Positions 24,178 through 33,045 of a stretch of 64,000 bases of DNA are shown piece after piece. A program made the position numbers and the translations under genes. Each line of letters begins with the position of its first letter. Within the stretch, counting starts at the first letter, position 1. This DNA comes from DSOI01 sp041394885. Lineage in GTDB: Bacteria > Acidobacteriota > Terriglobia > Bryobacterales > Bryobacteraceae. Location: contig JAWKHI010000005.1 in assembly GCA_041394885.1 (NCBI GenBank), positions 216,267 through 280,266 on the forward strand, read 5' to 3'. The notes under the pieces are model-generated. The model worked only from the letters and a program-made list of their open reading frames with translations, made no database searches and was not told the origin of the DNA.

Positions 24178-25483
24178 GTTCTCTCGCAGGGCTTTGATGA
24201 AAGGGTTCACCGCCGCCGGGTCGCCCATCGTCATCGGCCTGCCGCCGTTGGTTTCCATGTTCAATTCCCATGGCACCGCCTACGCCGCGCCCGGTCCGGC
24301 CAGCGCCCCGCAGCCGATCGAAAAGCGATTTGTCATCTGGTTCAACGGCAACGGCATCCCCGAGCGCTACTGGATCCCCGCCGAAGAAGGCGGGCTCTAC
24401 AATATGACCCCTTGCCTGTCGCCGCTCGCCCCTTTCCGCAAGGACTTTCACGTCCTCAGCGGTGTCGATAACGCCGCCGCCAAAGGCATGGGCAACGGCC
24501 ACACCAACTCCATGAGCGGTCTCATGACCGGCACGCCCTTCACCGGACGCGGCCCCAGCGGTCCCTCCATCGATCAGGTCATCGCCGGTAAGGTCGGCGG
24601 CGATTCGCGCTTCCGCTCCCTCCAGATCGGCGTCTCTCAGGAGTCGTTCGGCGAGAGCATGCAGCGCAATATGAGCTGGTCCGGATACGAGCGCGCCGTG
24701 CCGCCCGAGATGATCCCCCACCGCTTGTTTGACCGGCTCTTCGGCGAACGCGAGGAAGGTTGGGTGAATCGCAAACGCAGCATCCTCGATACGGTTCGTA
24801 ACGATGCCGCTCTGCTTCGGAAGAAACTCCCCTCCGATGACCAGGCCCGTGTCGACGAGCACCTCTCCGGGATTCGCGATCTCGAACGCTCCATTGCCGG
24901 CCTCCCGCCCGAGTACATGCGTGTCGATCCGCCCAATTTCGACGGTGACATGAAGGACTGGCCCCGCATCGCCAAGCTCCAGACGGACCTCCTCGTCCAG
25001 GCCCTCGCCACCCGGCAAACCCGTGTCGCCTCCTACATGCTTACCAAGTGTCAGGGCCTTTCCCGCTTCCCCTGGCTCGGTTACACCTCCGCCCGCCATC
25101 ACGACTACACCCACGCCGAAGGCAAAGCTCCCGGCGCCGATGGCGTCGAAGGCCAGCGCGTCCTCCGCGACATCTGCAAGTGGCACGTCGAAGAGTTTGC
25201 CTATCTCATCGCCAAGCTGAAGTCGGTTCCCGAAGGCGACGGCAATTTGTTCGATCACACCTGCCTCGCCTACGTGCATGAGCACGCCGAAGCGAATAAA
25301 CACAAAAACAGCGGACTTGCCATGATTCTCGCTGGCGGCATGAAACGGCTCGCCACCGGCAAGCACACCCGCGTCACCGGCACCGTGGGCGACGTCTACC
25401 TCACCATCGCCGATGAAGTGATTGGCGCTGGCGTCGGTAAGTTCCCCACTGCCACCAAGAAACTCACTGACTTACTGGCCTGA
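24149..25483 (+). CDS. DUF1552 exported protein with twin-arginine-like signal
   Basis: 444 residues. Start ATG 24149 has a strong AGGGAGG seven bases upstream and overlaps the DUF1592 gene by 29 bases. Near the N-terminus FSRRALMKGFTAAG resembles a Tat signal (SRRxLMK) followed by a hydrophobic stretch, so export in folded form is likely. The rest fits DUF1552: KRFVIWFNGNGIPERYW, MSGLMTGTPF, GPSIDQVIA, CQGLSRFPWLGY and the His-rich SARHHDYTHAEG. The domain is distantly related to alkaline-phosphatase/sulfatase-like DUF1501 proteins. Co-occurrence with the DUF1592 haem protein suggests that the two work together in the periplasm. Confidence 0.88.
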   Translation: MSQVIANRVRFSRRALMKGFTAAGSPIVIGLPPLVSMFNSHGTAYAAPGPASAPQPIEKRFVIWFNGNGIPERYWIPAEEGGLYNMTPCLSPLAPFRKDFHVLSGVDNAAAKGMGNGHTNSMSGLMTGTPFTGRGPSGPSIDQVIAGKVGGDSRFRSLQIGVSQESFGESMQRNMSWSGYERAVPPEMIPHRLFDRLFGEREEGWVNRKRSILDTVRNDAALLRKKLPSDDQARVDEHLSGIRDLERSIAGLPPEYMRVDPPNFDGDMKDWPRIAKLQTDLLVQALATRQTRVASYMLTKCQGLSRFPWLGYTSARHHDYTHAEGKAPGADGVEGQRVLRDICKWHVEEFAYLIAKLKSVPEGDGNLFDHTCLAYVHEHAEANKHKNSGLAMILAGGMKRLATGKHTRVTGTVGDVYLTIADEVIGAGVGKFPTATKKLTDLLA

Positions 25484-25576
25484 CCGGGTCAGTTTCGTTC
25501 TTGCTAGCGAAAAGCGAGGCGTCTACTGCCGAAAACCGGGCCCACCGGATCAACGGTGCCTGAAGATTGGATCGGG

Positions 25577-25797
25577 TCAGAGCAAATCCTCGAGTTGCTC
25601 GGCCTTGATGCCACAATCATTCAATATCTTTCGCAGAAGTCCGAGTCCCAAAGTCCGTGTTCGAAGTGGGATCACGGTTGAACGGCCATCTGGATGCCGC
25701 AGGTACTGGTGGCTGCCACGCGTGCGCAGGGCAACGAACCCGCTCGCCCCAAGGCATTCGCGAGTTCCTTCCCGGTTGGGCGCGGGAGCGAGCTCAT
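25577..25797 (-). pseudogene. hicA: HicA-type toxin, frameshifted
   Basis: ATG 25797 overlaps the hicB stop (ATGA). The frame reads MSSLPRPTGKELANALGRAG and then leaves the HicA sequence. A shift of one base near 25735-25742 restores FVALRTRGSHQYLRHPDG and continues to VIPLRTRTLGLGLLRKILND, a full HicA C-terminus ending at 25577. The catalytic His in GSHQ is intact. The span of 221 bases is one short of 74 codons, consistent with a single-base deletion in the GGTT(T)CG run. Either this is a true pseudogene, with the toxin dead beside an intact antitoxin, or it is a sequencing error. Confidence 0.75.
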
Positions 25798-26009
25798 GCC
25801 GCGATGGTGATTCTTTGAATGCCGACGAACTCGAGATTGGCCGGCTCTCCGCCCTCCACATCGAGGCAAAGCTCGATTGCTTCACGGATTTCCGCCATCA
25901 GTTCGTCGAGCGAGGTGCCGTCGGTGTGGCATCCCGGTAATTGCGGCACGGAGGCCACGTAGACACCTTCCTCGTCTCTCTCGATCACTACATCGAACTG
26001 CCGTACCAT
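25794..26009 (-). CDS. hicB: HicB-type antitoxin
   Basis: 71 residues starting at MVRQFDVVIERDEEG; an upstream in-frame ATG at 26063 gives an unlikely leader. The rest is the compact HicB N-terminal fold: VYVASVPQLPGCHTDG, SLDELMAEIREAIELCL. This short form lacks a C-terminal DNA-binding domain, which is normal for the UPF0150-like subclass. The stop TGA overlaps the ATG of hicA, the standard hicB-hicA coupling for this subclass. The frame is complete and probably functional. Partner toxin: the frameshifted hicA just downstream. Confidence 0.85.
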   Translation of the reverse strand: MVRQFDVVIERDEEGVYVASVPQLPGCHTDGTSLDELMAEIREAIELCLDVEGGEPANLEFVGIQRITIAA

Positions 26010-26278
26010 ATTTCCAAGTCTACAGCCACACGCCCCACCTTTGCCCAGCGCACTTGCCCGCATTTCTCACAGGGTTCCGTCGCGAGGCGCAGGAGAGGGC
26101 CGTGAATACGAGGCGCGCGACGGGAAGCGCGCGGAGACATACTTGACGGTATGTTGAGCACAATGACCAAGCGGAACGATGTAGGCGCGGTCCTATCGTG
26201 CGCCGCAGTAGGAACCCTGTGAGAAATGGGCTAGTGCCTGATCACGTGTCCCTCAAAACCAGATCCAAAAACCTCGCC

Positions 26279-28159
26279 CTAATCCCGAAACCCGATCCCC
26301 GTCAAAATCAACCCCAATTCCCGCGCGTCCCCGTCCACCCGGAATCCCTCCTCGATCGCCAGCGTCACCGTCACCGCCTCGCCGCCCCCCGCCACGCGCT
26401 CGCTCGAGCGCAGCGTGAACTGATCGGCCCTCTCGAATCGCTCCGCCGCCACCGGACTCCCGTTCGCCGACAACGTCACCATCCGCCCACGGGACTGCTC
26501 CACAATCCGGAACGTCGCTTCGAGATACGATGCCTCGGCCGGAGCCTTCAGCGCCACCACCGCCCGCCGCGCCGTCCAGCGCCACGAGTTCCCCTCCAGT
26601 CCGTAAACACCGCTCAGGATCTGCCCATCCGCCTCCGGCGCGTTCATGGGCAAATAGGAAAGCACCGGCTTCGCATCGTTCACCACGATCAACCGGACCC
26701 GGTCCACCGCGCCCGTCCCGATGTCGAACGCCCGCAATCCCCCCGCCGCGCTCGAATACGCGGACCGGGACCCCATCCCGATCAACCGCAGCGGCGTCTC
26801 CATTTCCGCTGCCGAAAGCTCCGTGAATCGCGGTCCGCCCGGCAGCCGCACCGGCGCGCCCAAGGTCGACGCCACAATCCGGTCGCCGCTCCGGAACGTT
26901 TGTGTCACCCGCAGCGGGATCGCCCCCGCCGATTCCGCATAGTGCCGCAATCCCCATTCCGCGTTCACGAACGAACGGTGCTCGTCCAGCTCCTTCTCCC
27001 ACCCCGCCGCGTTGTCTCTGTAGAAGGTCCATAGCGCCTGATTCGACGCCGCCAGCGCCACTCCCAACGCCAGGTGGGTCCCGAGTCCGGCCCAGAGCAG
27101 GCCGCGTCGGTCCCTCATGCGGTTCACCGCCAGGATCGCCAGCGGAAGCGCGGCCGGAAGCAGATACCGGGCGGACCCTGCGAAGAAGATCACCAGCGCC
27201 GCCGCGAAATAGACGTACAGCCAGATCCCCGCCAACCCGCCCGCGCGCCGGTAGTGGAAAAGCGTCGCCACTCCCAGCGCCATCGGTACCCAAAACAACG
27301 GGTTCGCGTCGTAGTAGGCCGCCGCCGCTCCAACCGGAATCGCAACCAATCCCCACGGCGCCAGCAGCGGACTCTGCATCCATCCCAGGTGCACCGTCAG
27401 CGCCGCCGCGTTCCGCGCCTTGTTCCCAAGCGACTGCAGGCTGTGCGTCGCCATGTGCCCCGTCAACACCTCCGACGGCGCCGCCCCCGTCGCGCTCCGC
27501 TCATAGAGCTGCCACAATCCGATCGCCAGCGCCGGCGTCACCACTGCCAGCCACGCCGCCGCCCGACGCTCTCCCCGCGTCCATAGCCATAGCCCCAGCA
27601 CCGGGATCAGCACCACTGCCTGATAGGAGATCTGCGCTGCCGCCGCCATCGCGAGCGCGGCCGCTCCGAACCGGTAGGCCTGCCCCTCCTCCACCGCGCC
27701 CAGAAACAGCGCGATCGCTGTCAGCCAGAACGCCGTGAACGGCAGGTCCGTCTCGAGCGACGTTCCGTTGATCACGAACGCCGGCGTTGCCACAAACAAG
27801 AGGGTCGCCCACAAAGGACGCGTGCAAAATCGCCTCGCGATCGAGAACGCCGCCAGTGCCGCCAGAATGGAAAAGATCAGATAGACGCCATGGTAAACCG
27901 GCTCCCGGATATCGCCCGTCGCCGCCAGGATCGCGCCGAGAATCCACGCATTCCCCGGCGGATGCGGAAAACCGCGCATGTCGATCTCCATCCCCTGCGC
28001 CGTGATCGTGAAGTTGTGCGGATGCAGCGGCTCCACCTGCGCATGCTCGGCCGCCGACAGGTAGAAAGCGTCGTCGCCCTGGATCGGATGGAACAGGAAC
28101 GGGAGCCGAATGGCCAGCACCACCGCCACAATGAGTACGCGCGGCCAGGCTCCGTTCAC
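26279..28159 (-). CDS. GT39/ArnT-like membrane glycosyltransferase
   Basis: 626 residues from GTG 28159. About ten hydrophobic helices occupy residues 8-400, followed by a periplasmic C-terminal domain (about 400-626). The first loop contains HPIQGDDAFYLSAAEH, where the Asp pair is the catalytic or metal site of GT-C folds (PMT/ArnT type). These enzymes transfer a sugar from a polyprenyl-phosphate donor to protein or lipid on the outer face of the inner membrane. The acceptor is unknown. It is transcribed alone, separated from gcvPB by 148 bp that hold no gene. Family membership rests on topology and the DD motif, so subfamily is uncertain. Confidence 0.75.
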   Translation of the reverse strand: MNGAWPRVLIVAVVLAIRLPFLFHPIQGDDAFYLSAAEHAQVEPLHPHNFTITAQGMEIDMRGFPHPPGNAWILGAILAATGDIREPVYHGVYLIFSILAALAAFSIARRFCTRPLWATLLFVATPAFVINGTSLETDLPFTAFWLTAIALFLGAVEEGQAYRFGAAALAMAAAAQISYQAVVLIPVLGLWLWTRGERRAAAWLAVVTPALAIGLWQLYERSATGAAPSEVLTGHMATHSLQSLGNKARNAAALTVHLGWMQSPLLAPWGLVAIPVGAAAAYYDANPLFWVPMALGVATLFHYRRAGGLAGIWLYVYFAAALVIFFAGSARYLLPAALPLAILAVNRMRDRRGLLWAGLGTHLALGVALAASNQALWTFYRDNAAGWEKELDEHRSFVNAEWGLRHYAESAGAIPLRVTQTFRSGDRIVASTLGAPVRLPGGPRFTELSAAEMETPLRLIGMGSRSAYSSAAGGLRAFDIGTGAVDRVRLIVVNDAKPVLSYLPMNAPEADGQILSGVYGLEGNSWRWTARRAVVALKAPAEASYLEATFRIVEQSRGRMVTLSANGSPVAAERFERADQFTLRSSERVAGGGEAVTVTLAIEEGFRVDGDARELGLILTGIGFRD

Positions 28160-28307
28160 GCCATTTCCCCAAAAAGGTAAGAAATCGTATCCATCGCATC
28201 CTAAGGTAGTGGAACGAGACTTCGCATCGCGAGTCCCGGTGCCGGTTTTGCGCCACCCGGACCGGCCTACCTTAGCACAGAGGAGGGCGAGGGTTCTGCG
28301 CCCCCGC

Positions 28308-29789
28308 CTAGGACCGCCGCCACCGCAGAATCGGCTTCCGGGCCGCCATCACTTCGTCCACCCGGCTCGTCCGCGTCGAGTGTGGCGCCGACAACACCGT
28401 CTCGGGCGCCGTCTCCACCTCTTCCGCGATGGACCGCAGCGCGTCCACGAACAGGTCCAGTTCCTGCTTCCCCTCGGTCTCGGTCGGCTCGATCATCAGA
28501 GCCCCATGCACGATCAACGGAAAGCTCACCGTGTAGGGATGGAACCCGTAGTCGATCAGCCGCTTCGCAATGTCGCCCGTCTTTACGCCCTTGGCCGCCT
28601 GACGGTCATGGCTGAACACGCACTCGTGCATCGAGGGCGACTTATAGGGCAGATCGTAATAGGGCTCCAGTTGCTTCCGGATGTAATTGGCGTTCAGAAT
28701 CGCGTCGAGAGTTGCGTTCCGCAGCCCTGGGCCGCCATGGGCCAGTATGTACGCCAGCGCTCTCACCAATACGCCGAAGTTACCGTAATAGGCGCGAACC
28801 TTGCCGATCGACTGCGGACGGTCGTAGTTCCAGGTCCATTGGTCGCCTGCCCGCGCCAGCCGCGGTACCGGCAGAAATGGCTCCAAATCCTTCTTCACCG
28901 CAACCGGACCCGCGCCCGGGCCACCGCCGCCGTGCGGCGTCGAGAACGTCTTGTGCAGGTTCAGGTGCATCACGTCCACGCCGAAGTCGCCCGGTCGCGC
29001 CAGCCCCACCAGCGCGTTCATGTTCGCGCCGTCCATGTACACCAGCGCGCCCCGCTCGTGCAGGATTCGCGACGCTTCGATGATGTTCGATTCGAACACC
29101 CCGATCGTGTTCGGATTGGTCAGCATCATCGCCGCCACATCGCCGGACGCGGCCTTCTCCACCGCTGCGAGATCGATCATCCCCAGATCGTTCGACGGGA
29201 TGTTTTCCACCTCGTAGCCGCACATCGCCGCCGTCGCCGGGTTGGTCCCATGCGCCGAATCCGGCACCAGGATCTTCTTCCGTGGGTTGCCCCGCGATTC
29301 GAGCAGCGCCCGCACCAGCATGATGCCGGTCCACTCACCGTGCGCGCCCGCCGCCGGTTGCAGCGTCACCGCGTCCATGCCCGTGATCTCGAGCAGCGCC
29401 GCTTCGAGCGCTGCCGTCACTTCCATGCACCCCTGCGCCAACGGCTCCGGCTGATACGGATGCGCCCACGCCAATCCTTCGGTCCGCGCCACCAGTTCGT
29501 TGATGCGCGGGTTGTACTTCATCGTGCACGATCCCAACGGAAACATGCCGTAGTCGATCGCGTAGTTGTAAGTCGATAGCCGTGTGAAGTGCCGGATTGT
29601 TTCTACTTCGCTTACTTCCGGGAAATCCTCGATCTCGCCGCGGACGTTCGCCGCGCCCAGCGCCTCGGCAGGGTCCACGGCAGGTACGTCCAGTTCGGGA
29701 AGCTGATACGCCTTCTTGCCCGGAGACGACCTCTCGAAGATCAGCCCCTCTTCCTGGCTCTGGTGCGGTCGCACTTTCTTGATACTCAT
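28308..29789 (-). CDS. gcvPB: Glycine dehydrogenase (decarboxylating) subunit 2
   Basis: 493 residues from ATG 29789 (ATGA overlap with gcvPA). The PLP-enzyme fold of the P-protein C-terminal half is clear: LGSCTMKYNPRINE, PAAGAHGEWTG, DSAHGTNPATAA, and MNLHKTFSTPHGGGGPGAG, whose Lys binds pyridoxal phosphate. With GcvPA it forms the heterodimeric P-protein that decarboxylates glycine and passes the aminomethyl group to lipoyl-GcvH. Split P-proteins are usual in many phyla; proteobacteria have a single long GcvP. Last gene of the gcv operon. Confidence 0.95.
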   Translation of the reverse strand: MSIKKVRPHQSQEEGLIFERSSPGKKAYQLPELDVPAVDPAEALGAANVRGEIEDFPEVSEVETIRHFTRLSTYNYAIDYGMFPLGSCTMKYNPRINELVARTEGLAWAHPYQPEPLAQGCMEVTAALEAALLEITGMDAVTLQPAAGAHGEWTGIMLVRALLESRGNPRKKILVPDSAHGTNPATAAMCGYEVENIPSNDLGMIDLAAVEKAASGDVAAMMLTNPNTIGVFESNIIEASRILHERGALVYMDGANMNALVGLARPGDFGVDVMHLNLHKTFSTPHGGGGPGAGPVAVKKDLEPFLPVPRLARAGDQWTWNYDRPQSIGKVRAYYGNFGVLVRALAYILAHGGPGLRNATLDAILNANYIRKQLEPYYDLPYKSPSMHECVFSHDRQAAKGVKTGDIAKRLIDYGFHPYTVSFPLIVHGALMIEPTETEGKQELDLFVDALRSIAEEVETAPETVLSAPHSTRTSRVDEVMAARKPILRWRRS

Positions 29790-31099
29790 CCGAGCACCTC
29801 CGCCACCTTGTCCATGTCGCTCCGTTTGGCCATCTCGGTGGCGCACAGCAGCAGATGCCCCGATAACTCCGGATAGAACCTTCCTAGGTCCAGCCCGCCC
29901 ACGATCTTTTCTTCGAGCAGCGCCGCGTTCGCCTCGGCCGGGGTTCGCGATCCCGTCGCGGCCACCACTTCGTTGAAGTACGGCCCCGTGAACCGGCGCT
30001 TCAGTTTTGAACCCAGATAATGTGCTTTCGCCAGATTCTGCCCGGCCAGTTCTCGCAGCCCCTGCTTGCCGTACACCGTCATAAAGACCGTCGCCATCAG
30101 CGCGATCAGAGCCTGATTGGTGCAGATGTTCGAGGTCGCCTTCTCACGCCGGATATGCTGCTCCCGCGTCGCCAGCGTCAGACAAAATGCCCGCCGCCCC
30201 TGCGAGTCTACCGTCTGCCCCGCCAGCCTGCCCGGAAGCTGCCGTATGTTCGATTCCCGGGTCGCGATCACGCCGGCGAACGGTCCGCCGTAGGAAGGCG
30301 AAATCGCGAAAGACTGCAATTCGCCGCAAACGATGTCGGCGTCCCGCGGCGGCTCGATCAATCCGAGCGACACCGCTTCGGTAAAGCACATCACCAGCAG
30401 CGCGCCGTGCGCATGCGCCAGTTCCGCCGCCGCTTTCACGTTCTCCACGCACCCGAAAAAGTTCGGACTTTGGACGATCACCGCGGCGGTGTCCTTGTCG
30501 AGCTTCGACGCCAGGTCTTCCAGATCCACTCCGCCCGTCGCCGCGTCGTAGGCGAACTCGGCCACCGGCATCTGCTGGTTGCGGGCATTGGTGGCGAGCA
30601 CGGCCCGGTACTCGGGATGCACAGCGCGCGACACCAGGATCCGTTCCCGCCGCGTCAGCCGCATCGCCATGAGAGCCGCCTCCGGCACCGCCGTCGAGCC
30701 GTCGTACATCGATGCGTTCGCCGCGTCCATGCCTGTCAATTGGCAGATCATGGTTTGGAATTCGAAAATCGTCGTCAGTGTCCCCTGTGCGATCTCGGCC
30801 TGGTAGGGCGTGTACGACGTCAGAAACTCCCCTCGCGAGGCCACCACGTCGCAAAGCACCGGCCTGTAGTGCCGGTAGACGCCGGCGCCCAAAAACGACG
30901 CATAGTCCGCCGCCGTCTTGTCCCCGAGAGCCCGGAAATAGTCGACGATCTCGTATTCCGAGATCCCCGGTTCGAGTTGCAGCGGACGGGTCAGCAGCGC
31001 CGCTTCCGGCAAGTGAGCGTATAGTTCGTCCGTGGAAGCGACGCCGATCGCGGCCATCATCTCACGGCGTTCTTCGTCGGACTTCGGCAGGTATCGCAA
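29786..31099 (-). CDS. gcvPA: Glycine dehydrogenase (decarboxylating) subunit 1
   Basis: 437 residues. The start is TTG 31099 (MRYLPKSDEERREMMAAIG): it lies 4 bases after the gcvH stop and is the only start before conserved text. Conserved P-protein N-terminal blocks include FLGAGVYRHY, YTPYQAEIAQGTLTTIFEFQ, MICQLTGMDAANASMYDG and TSNICTNQALIAL. It pairs with GcvPB, whose start overlaps its stop. Located between gcvH and gcvPB in the order gcvT-gcvH-gcvPA-gcvPB. Confidence 0.95.
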   Translation of the reverse strand: MRYLPKSDEERREMMAAIGVASTDELYAHLPEAALLTRPLQLEPGISEYEIVDYFRALGDKTAADYASFLGAGVYRHYRPVLCDVVASRGEFLTSYTPYQAEIAQGTLTTIFEFQTMICQLTGMDAANASMYDGSTAVPEAALMAMRLTRRERILVSRAVHPEYRAVLATNARNQQMPVAEFAYDAATGGVDLEDLASKLDKDTAAVIVQSPNFFGCVENVKAAAELAHAHGALLVMCFTEAVSLGLIEPPRDADIVCGELQSFAISPSYGGPFAGVIATRESNIRQLPGRLAGQTVDSQGRRAFCLTLATREQHIRREKATSNICTNQALIALMATVFMTVYGKQGLRELAGQNLAKAHYLGSKLKRRFTGPYFNEVVAATGSRTPAEANAALLEEKIVGGLDLGRFYPELSGHLLLCATEMAKRSDMDKVAEVLG

Positions 31100-31103
31100 G
31101 TGA

Positions 31104-31490
31104 TCAGGATTCTCCCAGGTAGGTTTGATATTCGGCGTCGCTCAGTAGCGTGTTTATTTCTTCCGGGGCCGATAACCGAACCTTGACCAGCCATGCCGCC
31201 CCGTGGGGGTCTTCGTTCAGTTTCTCCGGCGCTGGCGTCAACGCCCCGTTCACCTCGATCACCTCGCCGCTCACCGGCGCGTAGATGTCGGAGACGGCCT
31301 TCACCGATTCCACCGAACCGAACACAGCGTGCTGTGTCACGATCGCGCCCGTCTTGGGCAGGTCGACAAAGACGATGTCGCCCAATTCACTCTGCGCGTG
31401 ATGGGTGATGCCGATGGTGGCGACGCCTCCTTCGACGGAAACCCATTCATGCTCCTTGGTATACCGGTAGTTCTCAGGATAGTTGGACAT
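31104..31490 (-). CDS. gcvH: Glycine cleavage system H protein (lipoyl carrier)
   Basis: 128 residues, the usual size. The lipoylation hairpin is VESVKAVSDIYAPVSGEV, with the modified Lys in the SVKAVSD turn. The N-terminal KEHEWVSVEGG and the middle IGITHHAQSELGDIVFVDLP are standard. It shuttles the aminomethyl group between P-, T- and L-proteins in the cytoplasm. Separated from gcvT by 13 bp and from gcvPA by 4 bp. No lipoyl ligase or L-protein gene is in the window. Confidence 0.96.
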   Translation of the reverse strand: MSNYPENYRYTKEHEWVSVEGGVATIGITHHAQSELGDIVFVDLPKTGAIVTQHAVFGSVESVKAVSDIYAPVSGEVIEVNGALTPAPEKLNEDPHGAAWLVKVRLSAPEEINTLLSDAEYQTYLGES

Positions 31491-31503
31491 GGGAGTATAG
31501 CTC

Positions 31504-32634
31504 TTATTTTGACCGTTTGTAGAACGGCGTGGGCACGGTCACCGCCCCGGCCAGTTGGCCCCGGATCTGAACCGCGACGGCCTGGCCCGGTTGCGCTACT
31601 GCCGCGGGCAGATAGCACAACGCGATGTTCTTGTTCAGCGTCGGCGACGGCGATCCCGACGTCACAAATCCGGCTGGCGCCCCGTTGACGAACACCTCGT
31701 AGTTGTCCCGGGCGATGCCCCGCTCGGTCATCTCGATTCCGCACAGCTTCCTCGACGGACCTTCTCTCACCTGTTTCTCGCACAGGGCCTTGCCCTGAAA
31801 CTCCTTCGACAGATCCACGTTCCGGGGATAGAGTCCGGCTTCGATCGGCGTGATCGAGGGACCGATTTCGTGCCCATAAAGGGCCATGCCCGCCTCCAGC
31901 CGCAGCGTGTTCCGCGCGCCCAGCCCGCACGGCTTGATTCCATGAGCCGCTCCTGTCTCGAGCAGCTTCGCCCATAACGTCTCGGCGAACTCCGGCGCCA
32001 CGAACAACTCGAAGCAGTCCTCGCCCGTGTAGCCGGTCCGCGCGATCCGCGCCGGCGCCTCGGCTCCACCGGGCCCAAGCCGCAGTGTCCCGTCGCGGAA
32101 GCGATAATACCGGATCGTCGACAGATCGGTGTCCGTGATCGGCTGCACCGTTTCCGCCGCACCAGGACCCTGCACCGCCAACTGCGCCCAACGCGGGCTG
32201 GCGAACTCCACCTCGCAATCGAACCCCTTCCGGTCACGCAGTTCCTGGATGTGCTGATGATCCTTTTCCTGATTCGATGCATTGACGCAGAGAAAGAACT
32301 CGTTCCCGTTCACGCGATAGATCAGGATATCGTCCACGAACCCGCCGTGCTCGTAGAGCAGCCCCGCATACTGCGCCTGCCCGTCGGCTACTTTGGAAAC
32401 CGCGCTCGTCGCCGCGTAGTTCACCAGATCGAACGCCTCCGGTCCGCGTATCTCGATCTCGCCCATATGGCTTACATCGAACAGCCCCACGGCGCGCCGC
32501 ACTGTGTGGTGTTCTTCGATAATTCCGGAATACTGCACCGGCATGTCCCAGCCGCCGAAATCCACCATCCGGGCGCCCAGGGAGCGATGCACCGCGTTCA
32601 GGGGGGTCTCGCGAAGCGGTGCCGTGGAGTCCAT
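31504..32634 (-). CDS. gcvT: Aminomethyltransferase (glycine cleavage T protein)
   Basis: 376 residues from ATG 32634, preceded by GGAG seven bases upstream. Characteristic text: SLGARMVDFGGWDMPVQYSG, FDVSHMGEIEIRGP, ARTGYTGEDCFELF and the C-terminal GCV_T_C domain (IGPSITPIEAGLYPRNVD). It transfers the methylene group to tetrahydrofolate, releasing ammonia. First gene of the gcv operon. The 546 bp upstream of it hold no recognisable glycine riboswitch but do hold the structured region described separately. Confidence 0.95.
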   Translation of the reverse strand: MDSTAPLRETPLNAVHRSLGARMVDFGGWDMPVQYSGIIEEHHTVRRAVGLFDVSHMGEIEIRGPEAFDLVNYAATSAVSKVADGQAQYAGLLYEHGGFVDDILIYRVNGNEFFLCVNASNQEKDHQHIQELRDRKGFDCEVEFASPRWAQLAVQGPGAAETVQPITDTDLSTIRYYRFRDGTLRLGPGGAEAPARIARTGYTGEDCFELFVAPEFAETLWAKLLETGAAHGIKPCGLGARNTLRLEAGMALYGHEIGPSITPIEAGLYPRNVDLSKEFQGKALCEKQVREGPSRKLCGIEMTERGIARDNYEVFVNGAPAGFVTSGSPSPTLNKNIALCYLPAAVAQPGQAVAVQIRGQLAGAVTVPTPFYKRSK

Positions 32635-32737
32635 AAAGAAGCTCCTAATTTACCATATGGCTTCCGATTGCCGTAGGCGCTCCGGGCCTCCGCCAAGCCA
32701 ACTTCGTACTGTAACCAAATCGGCGCTTGGGCGGAGT

Positions 32738-32754
32738 TTGGCATGCGGGTTGCT
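32738..32754 (+). promoter_or_regulatory. Candidate sigma-54 (-24/-12) promoter
   Basis: TTGGCATG, four bases (CGGG), TTGCT: one mismatch (T for C) to the sigma-54 consensus TTGGCACG-N4-TTGCT. GG at 32740-32741 and GC at 32752-32753 are exactly 10 bases apart, as required. Transcription would run rightwards from about 32765. An NtrC-type sigma-54 activator is encoded 4 kb away (36920-38347). No upstream activator palindrome was identified. Confidence 0.5.
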
Positions 32755-32764
32755 ACATCATTAG

Positions 32765-33045
32765 CAAGAAAAGCAAGGAACCTGTGAGTTAAAGGGTTTC
32801 ATGAGTCAGATCATGCAAAATCTACCGGTTCGACTGGGAAGAAATTACCAGGGCGACACGGGTTTGCCGGGTTCGGCTCATCTCCTCTCTCTCTCCCCTG
32901 GCTTGCAGGGCCTGGCTAAAGTATCGGCTCCAATGTCCTCCGCAGCAGGTACAAGGACTTGGACGGTCGTACTCCTCCACGACCCGTGCCGATGCAACGT
33001 CGCGCCGCGGCATCCCTCTCCGCGGCGCGACTCTCCTCTCTTTTT
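32765..33045 (+). ncRNA. Candidate small RNA with C/U-rich (anti-Shine-Dalgarno-like) hairpin loops
   Basis: A transcript from the sigma-54 site would pass a pyrimidine run (CTCATCTCCTCTCTC near 32880), a 5 bp hairpin (CCCTG/CAGGG, 32896-32910), a 6 bp hairpin GGTCGT/ACGACC (32965-32984) with loop ACTCCTCC, and a 12 bp hairpin (32999-33031) with loop CATCCCTCT ending in a CT/T-rich tract. Loops with CUCCUCC or UCCCUC can pair with ribosome-binding sites, as in several known alphaproteobacterial sRNAs. No homologous family is recognised. It could instead be the leader of the lipoprotein gene. Confidence 0.35.
32999..33045 (+). terminator. Strong hairpin with T-rich tail, terminator-like
   Basis: Arms GTCGCGCCGCGG (32999-33010) and CCGCGGCGCGAC (33020-33031) pair perfectly over 12 bp with a 9-base loop; downstream CTCTCCTCTC leads into TTTTT at 33041-33045. 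On the + strand this resembles a Rho-independent terminator, although the T run is 9 bases from the stem. On the minus strand there is no T run, so for gcvT it would only be a leader hairpin. Confidence 0.45.

Noticed and set aside
26010..26278. Possible small gene or mobile-element remnant between hicB and the glycosyltransferase
   Set aside because: Only short frames and a weak CATAC/GTATG hairpin. No transposase text, terminal repeats or tRNA-like structure was seen.
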